A stretch of 14,180 nucleotides of DNA from Pseudomonadota bacterium. Lineage in GTDB: Bacteria > Bdellovibrionota > Bacteriovoracia > Bacteriovoracales > Bacteriovoracaceae. Below the pieces are notes generated by a model. It did not search any database and was not told where the DNA came from. It worked only from the letters and a program-made list of their open reading frames with translations. Both the position numbers and the translations under genes were made by a program. The DNA is taken from assembly GCA_023432655.1 (NCBI GenBank), contig JAEYUK010000210.1:1-14180 (forward strand), in the 5' to 3' direction. Each line of letters begins with the position of its first letter. Positions within the stretch are counted from its first letter, which is position 1. Positions 1-6,347 of the stretch are shown piece after piece.

Positions 1-498
1 ACTAATCACCTGAATTTTATCTAGTTCGATACATGGGCTATATCGCCAGCCTCGAAGCATGTAGTTGCCTCCACCTAAGCTGTCCAAGTTATCGATGGCG
101 GCATAAAGATGATCATCAACGGCATTGGAATCGGCTTCTCCGATACTAATCTTATCTTCCAGAACGTCATTGACGGAAATCTGATAGTCCCCACCTTGCA
201 AGTTACCGATAGAAATGACTTCTTTGAAAGGCACTACCATATCCGGACAAGACTTTTTCTCGGCCGATGAAAGAGCAGTCACTTCAACTTTGATTCGGTC
301 TTCCACCACATCTACCATCACAGTATTGCGGGAATAACATGGATTAGGAAAATGACCAGTTACCACAACCTCAACTGCATCATTGCTATCAAAGCCTTGT
401 GGAACATATAGATGTTTCACTGGGGCCGGACCAATACTTGGTGCAGAAAAGGCCATTGGTGAGAGACAAAGAGCAGTAAGTAATAAAGACTTTTTCAT
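1..498 (-). CDS. Secreted protein of unknown function, 3' part outside window
   Basis: The first 166 residues are visible and the frame is still open at base 1, so the C-terminus lies outside the window. The start is ATG at 498-496, preceded by a strong AGGAGG Shine-Dalgarno (504-509) five bases away. The N-terminus, MKKSLLLTALCLSPMAFSAP, is a typical Sec signal peptide with likely cleavage after residue 18 or 19 and no lipobox. The mature part alternates short hydrophobic beta-strand-like stretches (VEVVVTGHF, TVMVDVVED, RIKVEVTAL) and has three cysteines, in PNPCYS, KKSCPDM and YSPCIEL, which could form disulfides after export. This suggests a small beta-sandwich periplasmic or extracellular protein. 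I do not recognise the family and assign no function. It is separated from the tRNA gene by a terminator, so it is probably transcribed on its own. Confidence 0.8.
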   Translation of the reverse strand, partial: MKKSLLLTALCLSPMAFSAPSIGPAPVKHLYVPQGFDSNDAVEVVVTGHFPNPCYSRNTVMVDVVEDRIKVEVTALSSAEKKSCPDMVVPFKEVISIGNLQGGDYQISVNDVLEDKISIGEADSNAVDDHLYAAIDNLDSLGGGNYMLRGWRYSPCIELDKIQVIS

Positions 499-566
499 AG
501 AGGCCTCCTGTTAATAGCTAAACGATATCGCTGCCAAAACAGAACGAAACTGAGAAAGACAGTCTT

Positions 567-594
567 AAATTATGACATTAATCATGTTTGTGAA
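567..594 (-). promoter_or_regulatory. Candidate sigma70-type promoter for the secreted protein gene
   Basis: On the minus strand a TTCACA -35-like hexamer (589-594) is followed after 16 bases by TAATTT (567-572). It lies in the AT-rich gap between the tRNA terminator and the ATG at 498. Both hexamers are imperfect, so this is only the best-looking candidate in the gap. Confidence 0.3.
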
Positions 595-622
595 TTTAGT
601 TTGTTGAACAGGAAATTTAGGC

Positions 623-654
623 AAAAAAAAAGCCCCGGCGCGAGACGGAGCTTT
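623..654 (-). terminator. Rho-independent terminator after tRNA-Leu
   Basis: Read on the minus strand, AAAGCTCCG (646-654) pairs with CGGGGCTTT (629-637) to make a 9-bp GC-rich stem with one G-T wobble and an 8-base loop. A further run of six T (623-628) follows directly. It sits about 50 bases downstream of the tRNA 3' end and should end that transcript, along with any readthrough from the coiled-coil gene upstream. Confidence 0.9.
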
Positions 655-702
655 CTAAAAAATCTTTCACACTTTTTATAACTTGTTCCTTTCGGAAAAA
701 GT

Positions 703-785
703 TGGTGCCCAGTGAGGGACTCGAACCCCCACGCTCGCGCATTAGGTTCTAAGCCTAACGTGTCTACCAATTCCACCAACTGGGC
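703..785 (-). tRNA. tRNA-Leu, anticodon TAG
   Basis: The minus strand folds into a class II tRNA of 83 bases. The 7-bp acceptor stem is GCCCAGT paired with ACTGGGC, followed by A and an encoded CCA (703-705). The D arm contains GGTAGACAC. The anticodon stem TTAGG/CCTAA encloses the loop CTTAGAA, giving anticodon TAG at 749-751, which reads CUA-type leucine codons. A short variable arm (GCGCGAGCGT) follows, then a T arm with GTTCGAGTC. The extended variable arm and the TAG anticodon fit leucine. The gene has its own promoter (809-837) and terminator (623-654), so it appears to be an independent unit. Confidence 0.97.
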
Positions 786-808
786 AACTAGGTATGTGAG
801 AGGAGTCG

Positions 809-837
809 ATTATGACGAAGTCTTAAGAAATTGGCAA
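809..837 (-). promoter_or_regulatory. Sigma70-type promoter for tRNA-Leu
   Basis: On the minus strand, TTGCCA (832-837) and CATAAT (809-814) are separated by exactly 17 bases, close to the housekeeping consensus. The expected transcription start is near 802, about 17 bases before the mature tRNA 5' end. The -35 box begins within ten bases of the stop codon of the upstream coiled-coil gene, so the promoter is tucked into the short gap after that gene. Confidence 0.7.
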
Positions 838-845
838 GAAATAAT

Positions 846-3575
846 TTACGAAGCTTTTCGAATATTTTTTTGGGGCGTCGCAGCCTTCGCCTTAGCGGCA
901 TCTTTCTTTAGCTTATCGAGCTGGTTCTGAAGGGCGGTTTTTTCCTGGCGCAGTTTATTCGTTTCTTTTTTGGCCTCGGCTAAGAGGTTTTTATTTTCAA
1001 CGATATCCTGAGTGAGCTTTTTCACTGAATGTTCCAACTGAGAGAGCTTAACCTTGGAGCCATCGTCAGCACCGACCAGAGTTTTTTGTGGTTTCATGAG
1101 TTCCTGAATCTTCGCTTCAAGAACACTCATTTTTGATGAACTTTCCTTGAGTTGATTTTCCAGGATCTGATTCTGCGCTTGCATGCGCTTAAGTTCTGAA
1201 TCACTAGGGGCCGGAGCAGATTTTTCTTCTGGGCTGGTTTTATTACTTTCCAGTGCCATCTTTTTGATGACCATTTCTAATTTAGATTTTTCCTGTCTAA
1301 GCAGCAAAAGCTCACTATGCTCTTGTTGCGATTTGGCCTGCCACTTATCAGAACTCTTCTTGGCCAGATCAAGCTGGTTTTTAAGTTGGTTATTCAACAT
1401 TTGGAGCTTGCGTGCCTCTTCCTTCGAGTCATCACTACTTGAGGTGTTCATTTTTTGAGCGAGGCTCGAGATTTTCACTTTATAAACATCTAACTGTTTT
1501 AAAAGGTTAGAGTTTTGTTTTTCCAGAAGGCGGATCGACTTTTCCTGGTTTTGAGCAAGGCCTGTTGCCAGTGTATGACTCAACTGTTCATTCTTCTGAC
1601 GAAGAACATTGAGTTCACCATCTTTTCTCTCAATGAGTTTAGTGAATGTTTCTTTCATTTTGATCAGCATCAGATCTTTGCCTTTAATAAGGCGCTGAGA
1701 TTTTTCTATTTCCTGATTATACAAATTCTCCTTCTGCATATTCTCAATATGCAGTTTTCTCGTTTTGAGTTCTTCGGCCTTGATATCAGACATGAGTTTA
1801 GATTCTCGCTCCAGGAGCCCTGCCAGTTTCTTTAATTCTGCCTGATTGAGTTCTTTTTGCTCTTTTAGTTTTTCAGTAAAATGCTTGCGTAGAGCTTCAT
1901 CTGAATCAAGTTTCTCACTTAGATTTTCTTCAGAAGCGGCTGCCATCGCCTTTTTCTGAACTTCGGCCAATTTATCTCTGGTGGTTGTTAAAATCTGGAC
2001 TTCCTGATTTAAATTTGTGATTTGCGACCGAAGTCTATCATTTTCAAGCGCCATCTTTTTAACAAGCTGTTCAGGAGTCTGATGAACAGATTCTTCTGTC
2101 GATTTCTGGACAGGTGTTTCCTGTTCTTTTTGTTTCTCGATTATTCCTTGTTTAATTATTTCAGGAAGTTTCTGGTGTTGAAAATCATCAATATCATTAT
2201 TGTCCAGATCCTCAACCGGCTTATTGAGTTGTTTGGCAAAATCAAATAAACCACTTTTAATGAGTGATGGTATCTTATCTCCCAAAGAGCGTACTTTTAA
2301 ATTACTCTCCTTGGTCGTATCATCCACTTTAGCAGCAATCCGGTAAGCAACTTTATCGATATCCAGCTTATTACCAGAAACACGTATAACTGTTTTTTCT
2401 TCTTCAAATTTATCTTTAACAACTGTAACAAGCTCGTCAAGATCGAGTTCGCCCTTGATAATGCGGATTTCATCTGCCCGGTCCTCCGCACTACCAGAGA
2501 CAATAGTCTTATCATCCTGAGCCGTCTCAGGAGCACCAGAAACCGTCGTAACAGCTTCTGCTTCTTCCGGGGTCCCATTGACGACTGTTGCACTTTCTTT
2601 TTCTTCAGGTATTTCACCGGTAACTTTAGTCGCTTCTTCTTTCTCAGGTTTTGCTGAGAAAAAAAGTCTCTCGGTAAAATCGGGTATCGGTTGAGAATCT
2701 ATAAGAGAAGAACTAGTCCCTTGATTTTCGTATTTATGAAGGACCAGCCCATCATCGAGGCCAGTGAACATCAAGCCTCGATTTTCAAATTTAATCCTAC
2801 TATCTTTGGTCCATAAAGCGGTGACGATCACTTTATTCACACTTGGCATGTAGGAAAAATCAAAAAAATCAGCAGACTGAACAGCTGTATTTAAAAAGTA
2901 TTCTTCCGCTCTTTTAGTCAGAACGGATGATAACGATGTTGTAACATCGAGGAGCTCCAGGTGTTCTGAGAAAAAGTGCATTTGCAGAGCAAAGACATCC
3001 TCGTAGGCACCATAAGTCACTTCAAAAGGGAGACCGGCCTTATTTTGTTTCTTAAGACCTGCTACATACATTAAAAGGTGATCGAAATAAGTTTTGAGGG
3101 TTAAAGCTTCAATGCCTGCTTCAAAAGCTTTATGAATAAGACGGTCGAGATATTCCCCTGTATTGAATGGATTAGTAATATTAAAGGTACCCAACTCTTG
3201 AAAAGATGGGTAATTGTCCCCCAGGGTAATCCCACCATAGCCCTGGAAATACTTATCCATGATGAATGGACCCAGGTTACCTTTAAACCAAATATCATCC
3301 AAGACAAGGTTACCATTATTAATAGTAAAGTTCTGCAGGTCTTCGACCTGAGAGAGAGAAATGATATGGCGGTCTTTCTTAGTTAGATCATAGGTTTCAT
3401 TGATCAGATTATAATCATAAAGATCTTTGGTAATGATATGAGTCCAATCAGCGTTTGCATTACTAACCAGGGGGTCGATAACCAGAATGTTTCTCGAAAT
3501 AAAATAATCATGAAGCTCTGGCGACAGAGCCCCGGTGAGATTAAGAATTGCGAGAGGTCTACTCATCCGGTTCAT
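846..3575 (-). CDS. Large coiled-coil protein with N-terminal globular domain and acidic repeats, function unknown
   Basis: A 909-residue protein with three parts. Residues 1-300 form a mixed hydrophobic globular region starting SRPLAILNLTGALSPELHDY, with an ADWTHIITKD segment; I cannot assign it to a family. Residues 310-420 form an acidic linker of degenerate units built on a (T/I)xVxG core, for example TKVTGEIPEE, ATVVNGTPEE, TTVSGAPET and KTIVSGSAED. Residues about 505-900 are a Lys/Glu/Gln/Leu-rich heptad-like coiled coil with a basic, Ala-rich tail. There is no signal peptide or membrane segment, so it is probably cytoplasmic. The start ATG overlaps the stop of the HD-GYP-like gene (TAATG), with AGGA five bases before it; a second ATG at codon 4 is possible. 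A globular head plus long coiled coil resembles scaffold proteins such as AglZ or FrzS in overall shape only; no receiver domain is evident. Confidence 0.85.
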   Translation of the reverse strand: MNRMSRPLAILNLTGALSPELHDYFISRNILVIDPLVSNANADWTHIITKDLYDYNLINETYDLTKKDRHIISLSQVEDLQNFTINNGNLVLDDIWFKGNLGPFIMDKYFQGYGGITLGDNYPSFQELGTFNITNPFNTGEYLDRLIHKAFEAGIEALTLKTYFDHLLMYVAGLKKQNKAGLPFEVTYGAYEDVFALQMHFFSEHLELLDVTTSLSSVLTKRAEEYFLNTAVQSADFFDFSYMPSVNKVIVTALWTKDSRIKFENRGLMFTGLDDGLVLHKYENQGTSSSLIDSQPIPDFTERLFFSAKPEKEEATKVTGEIPEEKESATVVNGTPEEAEAVTTVSGAPETAQDDKTIVSGSAEDRADEIRIIKGELDLDELVTVVKDKFEEEKTVIRVSGNKLDIDKVAYRIAAKVDDTTKESNLKVRSLGDKIPSLIKSGLFDFAKQLNKPVEDLDNNDIDDFQHQKLPEIIKQGIIEKQKEQETPVQKSTEESVHQTPEQLVKKMALENDRLRSQITNLNQEVQILTTTRDKLAEVQKKAMAAASEENLSEKLDSDEALRKHFTEKLKEQKELNQAELKKLAGLLERESKLMSDIKAEELKTRKLHIENMQKENLYNQEIEKSQRLIKGKDLMLIKMKETFTKLIERKDGELNVLRQKNEQLSHTLATGLAQNQEKSIRLLEKQNSNLLKQLDVYKVKISSLAQKMNTSSSDDSKEEARKLQMLNNQLKNQLDLAKKSSDKWQAKSQQEHSELLLLRQEKSKLEMVIKKMALESNKTSPEEKSAPAPSDSELKRMQAQNQILENQLKESSSKMSVLEAKIQELMKPQKTLVGADDGSKVKLSQLEHSVKKLTQDIVENKNLLAEAKKETNKLRQEKTALQNQLDKLKKDAAKAKAATPQKNIRKAS
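2327..2635 (-). repeat. Degenerate tandem protein repeats in the coiled-coil protein
   Basis: Residues about 314-416 contain roughly six related units. The first four are short, about 12-14 residues, with the cores TKVTGEIPEE, ATVVNGTPEE, TTVSGAPET and KTIVSGSAED. The last two are longer and align with each other: IRIIKGELDLDELVTVVKDK and VIRVSGNKLDIDKVAYRIAA. The DNA copies have diverged, so these are old duplications seen mainly at the protein level. The limits are approximate. Confidence 0.6.
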
Positions 3576-4567
3576 TAGCTTCCTGTCTCCTTCATTGTTT
3601 CACAATAATTGAAGGTCAAACAAAGCTTCTTATAAACTCGGTTAACTGGAAGATCGTTTAGTTTTTTGTTCTCAAAATTAATGAGGTACGAGACAACATT
3701 TTCTTCAAATCCGTATTCTGACGAGATTTCCACTAATGCATCTGAGAAAATCACGACGGCTTCCCAGCTCGAGACCTGGCCTTTAATCACCCCTCTGGGG
3801 AAACCTGATCCGTCACTAAGTTCGTGCTGGTACAGGCACACTTCTACTAACTCGGGATATGAGAGCAAGGCACTTTCTTTTAAAAATTCATAACTCTTTT
3901 TAGGATGATTTAAAAAGACATCGGTTTCAAGCTTCGTCGCACTTTCGGTTTTTAAGTATCTTTTTCCAGATCCCGGAATTCGATTTTCAGCATTACACGC
4001 TTCGGCCACATAATAACTATAGTTGGAGTCGCATAGACCTATGTCCAGGGTAAATGTGAGGACATAAAAATCTTTCAGGATTAAATAATCATAAAACTCA
4101 TTAGCAATGCCCGCGATAATAGAAAAGGCACCGGAATAGAGCGCTTTTCTGAAAAGATGCATATCGGTTTCATGCATCTTCGCCTGGTCTTCAAGCGAAA
4201 TACTACAAAATGTTTCATAACAAGCGAGAGCAAAACTCAAAAAATGTTCTTCTTTGCTGTAGGCAGAGTGAAAGTCCTTCATAATCTCGAAGCATTTCAT
4301 TCGAATATCTTTTTCAAACTGAAGATACTTCAAATCACGGAAGGAAATTTTGAATTTCTCTTTGAGTTCTTCGTTTACGACACACTCATAATCAAAAACA
4401 GGATTAGTAACTGCATACTTTTTTATAAAGGCTGGATCAACGAATACGCCTGGCTTCATCAGATAAAATTTCCGCTCGCCGGAACTCAGATACAAGTTTC
4501 CATCGCAAATAATTTTCTTTGCGAAGTCTTTGATCGGTAATTTTTGAAGCACTCTTTTTTCAGTCAT
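3575..4567 (-). CDS. Degenerate HD-GYP domain protein
   Basis: A 330-residue protein whose C-terminal half carries HD-GYP landmarks. QHELSDGSGFPRG (about 247-259) corresponds to the HHExxDGxGYPxG signature, NHP (about 220-222) to the conserved upstream His, and IFSDALVEI (about 273-281) to the usual AVADxYDAL. The HD motif itself is eroded: TLDIGL (about 173-178) stands where HDIGK is expected, so the metal-binding His and the Lys are missing and the first His of HHE is Gln. HD-GYP proteins normally hydrolyse cyclic di-GMP with these residues, so activity is doubtful and a binding or sensory role is likelier. The N-terminal ~150 residues resemble the regulatory region seen before such domains. 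I chose ATG at 4567; the frame also has an upstream TTG at 4588, but that lacks a Shine-Dalgarno and lies at or before the predicted transcript start. The stop overlaps the coiled-coil gene by one base. Confidence 0.85.
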   Translation of the reverse strand: MTEKRVLQKLPIKDFAKKIICDGNLYLSSGERKFYLMKPGVFVDPAFIKKYAVTNPVFDYECVVNEELKEKFKISFRDLKYLQFEKDIRMKCFEIMKDFHSAYSKEEHFLSFALACYETFCSISLEDQAKMHETDMHLFRKALYSGAFSIIAGIANEFYDYLILKDFYVLTFTLDIGLCDSNYSYYVAEACNAENRIPGSGKRYLKTESATKLETDVFLNHPKKSYEFLKESALLSYPELVEVCLYQHELSDGSGFPRGVIKGQVSSWEAVVIFSDALVEISSEYGFEENVVSYLINFENKKLNDLPVNRVYKKLCLTFNYCETMKETGS

Positions 4568-4591
4568 TTTGGGTTTTAAACTCCACAATAT

Positions 4592-4618
4592 CTATCGGTA
4601 TTTATTGAGGAATTTTGA
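4592..4618 (-). promoter_or_regulatory. Candidate sigma28 (FliA)-like promoter for the HD-GYP-like gene
   Basis: On the minus strand TCAAAATT (4611-4618) and ACCGATAG (4592-4599) are separated by exactly 11 bases. The flagellar sigma28 consensus is TAAAGTTT-N11-GCCGATAA, so 6 of 8 bases match in the -10 and 5 of 8 in the -35, with ideal spacing. The expected start near 4585 would leave a short leader containing GGAG (4581-4584) before the ATG at 4567. I saw no better sigma70 candidate for this gene in the gap. Confidence 0.4.
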
Positions 4619-4648
4619 GAAAAACATCCTTAAGAAATCTCATCTCCG

Positions 4649-4676
4649 TTGGACTGTTTTAGTCAGATGTCATAGT
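4649..4676 (+). promoter_or_regulatory. Candidate sigma70-type promoter for the symporter
   Basis: TTGGAC (4649-4654) and CATAGT (4671-4676) are separated by 16 bases and lie about 30 bases upstream of the symporter ATG. It points away from the HD-GYP-like gene, consistent with the divergent arrangement. Confidence 0.45.
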
Positions 4677-4704
4677 GTAGTGCTTCAGCTATGGGAGCGT
4701 TGCT

Positions 4705-6165
4705 ATGGATTTTCAATTAATTGACTGGATTTTTATCCTTGGTTACATCATTTTTGTCTTTTTCCTCGCCTTCAAATCCCGAGAGGACATGCATGAAAGC
4801 GAGCTTCATAATCCCAAGCAGATTGCTCAGTCAAAATTCATGGCCAACAAATCCCTGACTTTTTTTGAATCTATTTGCTCCATTATTGCGACCGAAGTCT
4901 CTGCCCTCACCTTTATTGGCATACCGGCCGTGGCCTTCAAAGGTGATTATACTTTTATCCAGATTTACATGGGCGCGATTGCCGCTCGCTTTGTCATTGC
5001 TTTGGTTTTTCTTCCAAAAGTTTATGATAAGGGACTGACTGTTTACGAAGTGATGGCAAAAGAAACAGGTCTTCCATCAGGACAAAGGGCCGTCGCCGTC
5101 TTTTATTCACTCAGTAAAATTATCTCCATTGGGGTTAGGCTTTTTTCCGGCTCCATCATGGTGGCGACCTTCTTTAAAATCAATATCTACTTAGGTCTCA
5201 CCGCCGTCACCATCCTCACTCTCCTTTATATCCAGATTGGAGGCCTTAAGGCCGTGGTAAGAACAGATATTCTCCAGATGTCTCTTTTTATTGGTGGAGG
5301 AATTCTTGCCCACTTCATCATCCCTCAGACAAGTGGTCAAACATGGGGTGCGATGATGTCTCTCGCTCAAGAAGCAGGTAAAACGACCTTCGTGGATTTC
5401 TCCAATCCGTGGCCTTTTATTATAGGAATTTTAGGAGGCTTTCTCTTTGATATGTCCACTCACGGCGTGGACCAGGACTTTGCTCAGAGAATTACGGCCA
5501 ACCGAAAATTAAAACATGGTCAGTACGCGATATTTTTTTCGTCCTTCATTTCCATTAGCGTAGGGCTTCTCTTCGTGGGAGTGGGCTCACTACTTTGGGC
5601 GTACTATCAGTCCCATCCGCTACCGACGGAGGTCCCGAATGCCGATCATCTCTTTCCCCATTTTATTGTGACTTATTTCCCTTTAGGACTTAGAGGCATC
5701 ATGGTGGCAGGAGTTCTAGCGGCGACAATGAGTGTTCTTGATTCTACAATCAATGCTCTTTGCGCCACTTCCTATAATGATATCTTTCCGAATCGCGATC
5801 CGAAAAAGATGAAATTCTACGGACTGATTGATTCTATCGTCATTGGTTCATTGATCTTAGGAATTGCCATACTGGCTTCTAAAAATGACGGTCTTCTTTA
5901 TCTGGGTCTTAAGGCCCAGTCATGGACAGGCGGAACACTCCTTGGGATTTTCTTAACAAAAATCGTCTTTAAAAGAGTCTTTCCTTATCAATTAACAAAA
6001 TGGAATGTGATTGGGGCCTATGCAGTGGGTACTGCCGGAGTTTTTGTAAACACTCAGGTTCTCAATTGGAATTGGAACCTGAATGTTTATTGGGGTTGCG
6101 CTTTAAGTATGATCTTTTTAAAAATCTATTCTCTCATTAAATGTAAAAGCCAGGACTTGATCTGA
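4705..6165 (+). CDS. Sodium:solute symporter (SSS family)
   Basis: A 486-residue integral inner-membrane protein, a normal length for the solute:sodium symporter family, with about a dozen hydrophobic segments from residue 7 to the C-terminus. Family landmarks are ATEVSALTFIGIPA in an early helix (about 62-75), the signature-like GGLKAVVRTDILQ (179-191), and AATMSVLDSTINALCAT later on, where the sodium-site serine and threonine normally lie. The family couples sodium entry to uptake of sugars, amino acids, vitamins or organic acids; the substrate cannot be told from sequence alone. The ATG at 4705 is preceded by GGGAG (4693-4697) seven bases away. It is transcribed alone, diverging from the HD-GYP-like gene and converging on the ABC operon. 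Its last codons and TGA stop lie inside the left arm of the 25-bp inverted repeat. Confidence 0.93.
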   Translation: MDFQLIDWIFILGYIIFVFFLAFKSREDMHESELHNPKQIAQSKFMANKSLTFFESICSIIATEVSALTFIGIPAVAFKGDYTFIQIYMGAIAARFVIALVFLPKVYDKGLTVYEVMAKETGLPSGQRAVAVFYSLSKIISIGVRLFSGSIMVATFFKINIYLGLTAVTILTLLYIQIGGLKAVVRTDILQMSLFIGGGILAHFIIPQTSGQTWGAMMSLAQEAGKTTFVDFSNPWPFIIGILGGFLFDMSTHGVDQDFAQRITANRKLKHGQYAIFFSSFISISVGLLFVGVGSLLWAYYQSHPLPTEVPNADHLFPHFIVTYFPLGLRGIMVAGVLAATMSVLDSTINALCATSYNDIFPNRDPKKMKFYGLIDSIVIGSLILGIAILASKNDGLLYLGLKAQSWTGGTLLGIFLTKIVFKRVFPYQLTKWNVIGAYAVGTAGVFVNTQVLNWNWNLNVYWGCALSMIFLKIYSLIKCKSQDLI

Positions 6166-6330
6166 CTGTTAATAGGAAAGTAAACAACTGAAAGACAATA
6201 TCTAGTTTGAACGCCAGCGCGGATTAGAAGGCGTTAGCAATCGATATCCTGTTTATTCATCTCTCTATATGCTTAACTCTCTTAATCACCAGCAGTTCGA
6301 GCTGGACTTTCCTATTAACAGTCAGATCAA
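6157..6330. repeat. 174-bp element bounded by perfect 25-bp inverted repeats
   Basis: The arms at 6157-6181 and 6306-6330 are exact reverse complements (left arm starts TTGATCTGACTG and ends AGGAAAGT) and enclose 124 bases. Inside, TAAACA (6181-6186) pairs with TGTTTA (6250-6255), ATATC (6198-6202) with GATAT (6243-6247) and AACGCC (6210-6215) with GGCGTT (6230-6235), all nested. A separate hairpin CCAGC/GCTGG (6289-6305) abuts the right arm. The whole could fold as a branched RNA on either strand. It lies between two convergent genes, covers the symporter stop codon and ends 17 bases from the ATPase stop. It could be a miniature inverted-repeat element, a bidirectional terminator or 3' processing structure, or an invertible segment. 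I see no target-site duplication, no T-run of terminator type and no convincing ORF inside. Confidence 0.85.
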
Positions 6331-6347
6331 AACTCAACTTCTACTAC

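Noticed and set aside
582..930. Small open frames on both strands crossing the tRNA-Leu gene
   Set aside because: They overlap a well-formed tRNA, its terminator and promoter, and have no ribosome site or protein-like composition.
2297..2617. A 106-codon frame on the minus strand inside the coiled-coil gene
   Set aside because: It is an out-of-frame shadow of the acidic repeat linker; its Lys/Arg/Leu-rich composition is a by-product of GAA/GTT-rich codons in the real frame.
4568..4588. Upstream TTG start for the HD-GYP-like gene, adding seven residues
   Set aside because: There is no Shine-Dalgarno before the TTG and the best promoter candidate would start the transcript near 4585, so the ATG at 4567 is preferred.
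6289..6305. The CCAGC-AGTTCGA-GCTGG hairpin as a tRNA T arm
   Set aside because: The stem and loop sizes fit, but TTCGA is out of register with a T loop, and no acceptor, D or anticodon arms surround it.
6151..6336. Target-site duplication around the inverted-repeat element
   Set aside because: The flanks CAGGAC and AACTCA share no direct repeat, so recent transposition is not supported by this evidence.
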